22,602 bases of DNA from JAHIEZ01 sp964598275 (GTDB lineage: Bacteria > Patescibacteriota > Microgenomatia > UBA12405). Positions 19,281 to 22,602 of the stretch are shown here, in pieces. Under the pieces are notes generated by a model. It searched no databases. It was not told where the DNA came from and saw nothing but the letters and a program-made list of their open reading frames with translations. Made by a program: the position numbers and the translations under genes. Position 1 is the stretch's first letter; each line of letters begins with the position of its first letter. The DNA lies in the NCBI GenBank assembly GCA_964598275.1, contig CAZRAZ010000007.1:1-22602 (forward strand), read 5' to 3'.

Positions 19281-19364
19281 GCCAGGGTGCTGGAATTGGT
19301 AGACAGGCGTCGCTCAGAACGGCGTGTCCGTAGGGATGTGCGGGTTCGACTCCCGCCCTTGGCA
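19281..19364 (+). tRNA. tRNA-Leu (CAG)
   Basis: Class II: acceptor GCCAGGG/CCTTGGC, anticodon stem CGTCG/CGGCG with loop CTCAGAA (CAG), T arm GCGGG/CCCGC with TTCGACT. It is followed at once by a run of seven T (19366-19372), which with the tRNA's own 3' stem may end transcription. Confidence 0.93.
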
Positions 19365-19401
19365 CTTTTTTTCTTTTGTTTATAAATTGGTAAATTTTTA
19401 G

Positions 19402-19407
19402 TACAAT
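19402..19407 (+). promoter_or_regulatory. Possible -10 (TACAAT) before tRNA-Phe
   Basis: TACAAT, 13 nt before tRNA-Phe, after the T-run that follows tRNA-Leu(CAG). No clear -35. Confidence 0.4.
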
Positions 19408-19420
19408 AGGCCTACTGTTA

Positions 19421-19496
19421 GCCGAAGTAGCCAAGGTGGTCACGGCACTGGTCTGAAAAACCTGGGATGTTGGTTCGACTCCAACCTTCGGCACCA
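19421..19496 (+). tRNA. tRNA-Phe (GAA), CCA encoded
   Basis: Acceptor GCCGAAG/CTTCGGC, D arm GCC/GGC, anticodon stem CTGGT/ACCTG with one T-T mismatch and loop CTGAAAA (GAA), T arm GTTGG/CCAAC with TTCGACT. Discriminator A at 19493, CCA at 19494-19496, which also starts a hairpin. This is the substrate of the PheRS encoded at 1773-4654. Confidence 0.93.
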
Positions 19497-19527
19497 CGTA
19501 TCGCCCCGTCAAACGGGACTGACGTGG
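19494..19527 (+). repeat. CCA-anchored trailer hairpin after tRNA-Phe
   Basis: CCACGT (beginning with the tRNA CCA) pairs with ACGTGG (19522-19527); the inner stem is CCCGT-caa-ACGGG. Same outer arms and layout as 13188-13219, with a different inner stem that still pairs. Confidence 0.75.
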
Positions 19528-19536
19528 CACAGCCCT

Positions 19537-19609
<73 letters not shown>

Positions 19610-19620
19610 CATAGTCCCCG

Positions 19621-19694
19621 GGCCGCTTGGCTCAGTTGGTTAGAGCGCGTCGTTTACATCGATGAGGTCGGGGGTTCGATTCCCTCAGCGGCCA
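19621..19694 (+). tRNA. tRNA-Val (UAC)
   Basis: Acceptor GGCCGCT/AGCGGCC, anticodon stem CGTCG/CGATG (one G-U pair) with loop TTTACAT (TAC), T arm GGGGG/CCCTC with TTCGATT. Last tRNA of this group. Confidence 0.94.
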
Positions 19695-19848
19695 CCCATT
19701 CGTCGCTTTGCTTTTTAGGGCAGGCAGAAATGGAGGATTTGGATCGTCGGGCGCGGTGAGCGGGAACATAAGTCTAAACAATATTTTCGGGCAGTGGTAA
19801 AAAATCCAGGAAAATAGATAAGCCCTTATGGGCCGTAAAGAAAAAAGA
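19695..19848. other. Non-coding spacer after the tRNA group
   Basis: No gene is supported. It holds GGGCAGGCAG (19719-19728), a partial match to the arm of the 20-bp palindrome at 18251. GCCCTTA and TAAGGGC form a weak inverted repeat that extends into the promoter at 19849. Open frames here are short and have no start signals. Confidence 0.6.
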
Positions 19849-19877
19849 TTGACTAAGGGCCTATAATATGTTATAGT
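19849..19877 (+). promoter_or_regulatory. Strong sigma70-like promoter with extended -10
   Basis: TTGACT (19849-19854), 17 bp, TGT-TATAGT (-10 at 19872-19877). The predicted start is near 19884, giving a ~136-nt leader before the membrane protein. It is the only promoter here with a good -35, optimal spacing and an extended -10 together. Confidence 0.7.
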
Positions 19878-19882
19878 GGAGC

Positions 19883-20002
19883 AGTCGATTGGAATTGACA
19901 AATAGCTTGTCGAAGAAAAACGACTAAGTTCTTTAACAGTCAAGAGAGGTTGAATGGAGCAGCCAGGATAACGCAAATATTGCGGGATGCTGGCTGCTCC
20001 AT
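19883..20002 (+). promoter_or_regulatory. Structured leader RNA with boxA-like motif and long hairpin
   Basis: In order: outer pairing AGTCG (19883-19887) with CGACT (19921-19925) enclosing hairpin TTGACAA-atagc-TTGTCGA (19895-19913); GTTCTTTAACA (19928-19938), one mismatch from boxA core GCTCTTTAACA; SD-like GAGAGG; then a long hairpin with a perfect 13-bp outer stem (ATGGAGCAGCCAG 19954-19966 with CTGGCTGCTCCAT 19990-20002) and inner stem CGCAA-ata-TTGCG. No T-run follows, so it is not a terminator. AGGAG follows the hairpin. Confidence 0.65.
19954..19971 (+). CDS. Upstream mini-ORF, five codons (MEQPG)
   Basis: ATG GAG CAG CCA GGA TAA with GAGAGG (19944-19949) 4 nt upstream, a better ribosome site than most genes in this window have. 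Its coding bases are the 5' arm of the long hairpin, so a translating ribosome would open that structure. It ends Pro-Gly-stop. Confidence 0.4.
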   Translation: MEQPG

Positions 20003-20019
20003 AGGAGTAGTGAGGTTAA

Positions 20020-20592
20020 GTGGTGGAAGCGAGGAAAGCGATGAACGGAAAGGCCATGAGGGAGAAAAGGTGGGTTCAGGCGAGGGCGAGGAGGTTGTCT
20101 GACCGGATCGCCAGGCATCCAGCCGGGAAGGAGTTGTTGCGGCTTTACTGGGCCCTGAAGAACAAGCCAACAATTGGCCTAGTCCGGGGGGCGTCGGACT
20201 TTCTTGAAGGTCCATGGTACGATGGGTTGCTTGGGGGTCGTAGAAGCCCGTGGATGATCGACCACAGTCAGGTGGCCGAATTCATTTCCAGAGACGGGGA
20301 CTGGAAATGGTTCCCCGAGCCCATCATAAACGGTCGTGGGTGGTCTGTGCTGGGTTTGACGGTAGTTCTTTTCGTATGCTTAGTGGAGGAGGTGGTCTGG
20401 TACTTGGACGGTCGGAGGGGGCTTGTTTTGACCGCCACTGGCGATCTTTGGGAGACGATGGTGTCTTACAGAGAGTTGATCCGGATTTATCTCGGGGTGA
20501 TGGTCCTTGCGATCGTGGCGATCCTCTGGCTTAGGAGCTGGGTGATCAGTTCTAACAGACAGAGGGAGACGTATATGGGCAAGAAGAAGTAG
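20020..20592 (+). CDS. Hypothetical GC-rich membrane protein (190 aa)
   Basis: Not recognised. The N-terminal ~100 residues are soluble and basic (MREKRWVQARARRLSDRIARH), with a Trp-rich central part (DGDWKWFPEPIINGRGW). Two transmembrane helices follow: about 107-130 (VLGLTVVLFVCLVEEVVWYL) and 157-178 (IYLGVMVLAIVAILWLRSWV). It ends with a basic tail (MGKKK). GTG at 20020 is chosen because GAGG lies 4 nt upstream; ATG at 20041 is an alternative. G+C content and codon use are clearly higher than in flanking genes, suggesting transfer. It sits alone behind a strong promoter and a structured leader. Confidence 0.6.
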   Translation: MVEARKAMNGKAMREKRWVQARARRLSDRIARHPAGKELLRLYWALKNKPTIGLVRGASDFLEGPWYDGLLGGRRSPWMIDHSQVAEFISRDGDWKWFPEPIINGRGWSVLGLTVVLFVCLVEEVVWYLDGRRGLVLTATGDLWETMVSYRELIRIYLGVMVLAIVAILWLRSWVISSNRQRETYMGKKK

Positions 20593-20793
20593 AGCATATG
20601 AGTAGGCAGAGACTGCAATGGGGCATATCTGCCTGCCGCCGTGACCGGACGCCACCAGCTACTCCCCCACCCCACACTCCACTTTCCTAAAACAACCTCT
20701 CTTGACTACTTAAAATCATTTTTATCCCATATTTTTAGTTAGTTATAAGTTTAAGGTGTCGCAACATAAAGGACTTGACGGTATTTAGAAAAG
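20593..20793. other. Non-coding stretch after the membrane protein gene
   Basis: No gene supported. It contains AGGCAGA/TCTGCCT, a 7-bp inverted repeat (20604-20634) without a T-run, then a C-rich tract (20660-20685) and AT-rich sequence. Confidence 0.5.
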
Positions 20794-20822
20794 TTGATGT
20801 CATACTTATAATATGATAGAAT
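20794..20822 (+). promoter_or_regulatory. Promoter of the secreted-protein locus
   Basis: TTGATG (20794-20799), 17 bp, TGA-TAGAAT (-10 at 20817-20822). The predicted start lies ~58 nt before the ATG at 20887. A second TATAAT at 20807-20812 overlaps. Confidence 0.5.
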
Positions 20823-20886
20823 CAAAGTGTTTTGTTAGATATATTAATTGGTGTAATCGAATAAATAAAATTACATAAAAGATAGA

Positions 20887-21048
20887 ATGACAGGAACTGA
20901 ATTTGACCCCAGAAGAAGATGGTCTTTAAGATTAATAACAGGAGGGGTTGTGGGGTTAGCAGTTGGTGCGGTTGCAGACAGATTAGGAGGAAGAGTGGAA
21001 GCAGTTGAGCCGCCGGTGATGGAAAGACCAGCGGAGGTTAGGGATTAG
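20887..21048 (+). pseudogene. Signal-peptide module cut off by an in-frame TAG
   Basis: Encodes 53 residues with a twin-arginine-like or basic Sec-like signal: DPRRRWSLRLITGGVVGLAVGAVADRLGG. A TAG stop (21046-21048) follows, and the same frame continues through GGT CTA into the 375-aa ORF at 21055. The natural reading is one secreted protein of about 430 residues interrupted by a single nonsense codon. It is called a pseudogene fragment; readthrough or sequencing error are alternatives. Confidence 0.5.
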
Positions 21049-21054
21049 GGTCTA

Positions 21055-22182
21055 ATGCTAGTTAAGGAAGTACAAAATGCGTTGCCAAGGACGATGTTCG
21101 GGGAAGAAATGGAGGCATTTTGGATAGCACCAATAGGTGGTGAAACAATGGCTATTGGGCTTTTGGGAGGAACGGAACGAGGGATATATGCAACGACACT
21201 TAGATCTGAAGGAGGGGGAGACAGAACACGACTGAATTCGTTAGAAGATAGACATCAAGTGGTGGTAAAAGCAATGGATTTGAGAACGGTTACAGGAAGA
21301 CCGAACGAATTGGCATCGGCGGTATTGACGAAAGAAAGAAATGAACAAAACGAAGATCAATTTTATGCCCATTTAGCAATAATTGACGGAGTAACAGGAA
21401 GGGTTGTGGGAAGAAAAATTGTAACCGTAGATCCTGGTGAAACATTTTTAGGTCTTACCGATAAGCCGATAGTTGCCTTTGATGGAAAAACAATAGTTAT
21501 GTCAGGGGCAGGGAAAGCTATTACGGGCAAGCCTGATTTTGATCATCCGGAGGTAACGCAGACTATGACTGACAAAATTGGACGTTGGGATAGTGTTGTT
21601 GGAGCTTTTGAATGGTTTGATATTAGCGCTGCTGATTTTTTGGATAATGGAAGATTGGTGACAAAGGCCCCAAGGGGTTTGGCTTGGGTGACAATAGGAG
21701 GGTATGATGTGTATAACCTATTACCTGGAGCAAATACTGATGGTATTGGATACGTGAGATGGGTGGGGGTCGACGGGAATGAAGTTGTGACGGTGGGGAC
21801 GGAATATCCATTGGGAAATGGTACAATTCATGTTTGGGAATACGGTCAAAGTGAGAAAAAATGGCTGTCAAAATGGGTAATAGAACAACCAGAAGGAGTA
21901 ACTTTGGATTGGCGAAGCAGGTTTAAATATGACAACGGGATGTTAATGTTATTTAACAATGATTCGTTTATGGTCATGAACGTAGCGGGTGGAACGGTGG
22001 CTAAATATGATCAAAAACAATTAAAGGCCATGGGTACAGGAACAGACGGACAGTTGAGAGCTTTGGCGCCACTACGTGATCTAAGTGACCCTGACAGGTC
22101 CTATCCAAGATCTGATTTATTAAAATTTGGTCTGAGAGGTTCCCAACAATTTCTTCCTTTGGTAAACCAAGAGACCAGATAA
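21055..22182 (+). CDS. Beta-propeller-like exported protein, signal sequence split off upstream
   Basis: 375 residues, no family recognised. It has repeated beta-strand blocks of propeller type: QFYAHLAIIDGVTGRVVGRKIVTV, GYDVYNLLPGANTDGIGYVRWVGVDGNEVVTVG, TIHVWEYGQSEKKWLSKWVI, NGMLMLFNNDSFMVMNVAGGTVAKYD. No catalytic motif. As read from ATG 21055 it has no signal sequence, but an in-frame signal module lies directly upstream across one TAG and two codons, so the intact protein was probably exported. If translated separately, AGGG 4 nt before the ATG could serve as a weak SD. The coding sequence is otherwise intact. Confidence 0.6.
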   Translation: MLVKEVQNALPRTMFGEEMEAFWIAPIGGETMAIGLLGGTERGIYATTLRSEGGGDRTRLNSLEDRHQVVVKAMDLRTVTGRPNELASAVLTKERNEQNEDQFYAHLAIIDGVTGRVVGRKIVTVDPGETFLGLTDKPIVAFDGKTIVMSGAGKAITGKPDFDHPEVTQTMTDKIGRWDSVVGAFEWFDISAADFLDNGRLVTKAPRGLAWVTIGGYDVYNLLPGANTDGIGYVRWVGVDGNEVVTVGTEYPLGNGTIHVWEYGQSEKKWLSKWVIEQPEGVTLDWRSRFKYDNGMLMLFNNDSFMVMNVAGGTVAKYDQKQLKAMGTGTDGQLRALAPLRDLSDPDRSYPRSDLLKFGLRGSQQFLPLVNQETR

Positions 22183-22292
22183 AGTATTGCTGTCGAGAAT
22201 ACGGGAGATGGTGTAATGGGATGTTTTTGGGGGGTTTATTCTTGTTCCATAAAATCGTCTGTGATATAGGTTTAAGTAGGCTTCGCATTATG
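22183..22292. other. Non-coding spacer
   Basis: Nothing supported as a gene; a G-run (22229-22236) and AT-rich sequence. No terminator is evident after the beta-propeller gene. Confidence 0.5.
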
Positions 22293-22332
22293 GCGGGTGG
22301 ATTGGTATACTACATTGTCCTTAGGATTGACG
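22293..22332 (+). pseudogene. Degenerate tRNA-Leu 5'-half remnant
   Basis: GCGGGTGG then ATTGGTATAC (exact to the D-loop of the intact tRNA-Leu 54 bp downstream) then CCTTAGG, resembling a Leu anticodon loop (TAG). No matching 3' half. It may be a fourth, more decayed case of the partial tRNA copies. Confidence 0.45.
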
Positions 22333-22346
22333 TATTTTTACAATTT

Positions 22347-22428
22347 GCCGACGTGGTGAAATTGGTATACACGTACGCTTGAGGTGCGTATGCCGCAAGG
22401 TGTGGAGGTTCAAGTCCTCTCGTCGGCA
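22347..22428 (+). tRNA. tRNA-Leu (GAG)
   Basis: Class II: acceptor GCCGACG/CGTCGGC, D-loop with AATTGGTATAC, anticodon stem GTACG/TGCGT-region with loop CTTGAGG (GAG), a long variable arm, T arm GGAGG/CCTCT with TTCAAGT. Discriminator A. Confidence 0.92.
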
Positions 22429-22432
22429 CTTT

Positions 22433-22504
22433 TGCCGAGTCGTCTAATGGTAGGACACCTGTCTTTGGAACAGGTAATTCTAGGTTCGAATCCTAGCTCG
22501 GCAA
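22433..22504 (+). tRNA. tRNA-Gln (UUG)
   Basis: Acceptor TGCCGAG/CTCGGCA, anticodon stem CCTGT/ACAGG with loop CTTTGGA (TTG), T arm CTAGG/CCTAG with TTCGAAT. Four bases after tRNA-Leu(GAG). Confidence 0.94.
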
Positions 22505-22602
22505 CAGAGAAGTTTACGGTGAGGGGTGGGCGGAGGAAGTAGAGATGGCTGAAGAGGTGGCCGGAGGAGGAAGAACCAGAGGTTGAGCTTCAAGTCTGTC
22601 TA

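Noticed and set aside
19880..20010. rRNA operon leader, SRP RNA or tmRNA
   Set aside because: The boxA-like motif prompted a check, but no 16S sequence follows, and no GGAAG-type SRP tetraloop domain or tmRNA acceptor/tag region is present.
20593..20640. Terminator after the membrane protein gene
   Set aside because: A 7-bp inverted repeat is present, but the loop is long and it is followed by GC-rich sequence without a T-run.
20887..22182. Genome-wide TAG reassignment
   Set aside because: TAG is used as a normal stop by efp, the GIY-YIG gene and others here, so a code change cannot explain the single in-frame TAG.
22507..22602. Gene start at the end of the window
   Set aside because: Purine-rich sequence with an ATG at 22544, but that frame stops after 13 codons, and no other start has support.

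Overview
The window looks like a scaffold from a Candidate Phyla Radiation bacterium (Patescibacteria), probably of the Microgenomates group. This is inferred from trimmed housekeeping proteins (ThrRS without TGS, PheT without its tRNA-binding OB fold, trigger factor without its PPIase domain, MtaB without TRAM), a zinc-ribbon-bearing PheS, a DRG-type GTPase, very tight gene packing, and many proteins of no recognisable family. The standard code is used, with TGA as a stop. Two 100-N runs (1672-1771 and 18979-19078) are scaffold gaps.

Layout. 1-1671: 3' part of a class A penicillin-binding protein. 1773-7635 (minus): thrS-infC-rpmI-rplT-[leader peptide]-pheS-pheT, the same order as the classic E. 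coli operon and with what looks like a ribosome-mediated attenuator in front of pheS. 7660-7811 (minus): tRNA-Val behind a broken copy of its own 5' half. 7809-9425 (minus): a small ORF, a CPR-type conserved protein and trigger factor. 9461-10772 (plus): a lysozyme-like protein and EF-P. 10769-11857 (minus): two envelope proteins. 11939-12709: an unknown protein. 12795-13239: Arg, Arg, Lys and Leu tRNAs. 13263-14642 (minus): a secreted glycoside hydrolase. 14659-15750 (plus): the DRG GTPase. 15752-18161 (minus): a small ORF, mtaB and tgt. 18187-19694: a tRNA-rich region with a GIY-YIG endonuclease, a 61-bp tandem repeat and seven intact tRNAs. 19849-22182: two accessory transcription units. 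22293-22504: a tRNA-Leu remnant, then tRNA-Leu and tRNA-Gln.

The theme is translation: aminoacyl-tRNA synthetases, ribosomal proteins, IF-3, EF-P, trigger factor, two tRNA-modifying enzymes and thirteen intact tRNAs. Promoters are very uniform: an extended -10 (TGnTATAAT-like) sits 5-7 nt before the ATG of most lead genes, so many mRNAs should be leaderless, and some tRNAs should begin at or near their mature 5' end.

The most unusual structures are (1) a pheM-like Phe leader peptide with three competing hairpins before pheS; (2) three tRNA loci preceded by a partial copy of the same tRNA's 5' half whose D-loop carries palindromes, one of them enclosing a GIY-YIG nuclease; (3) a 61-bp tandem array built from the 3' end of tRNA-Pro; (4) matched hairpins that use the CCA of two tRNAs as part of their stem; (5) a structured leader with a five-residue uORF before a GC-rich membrane protein gene.
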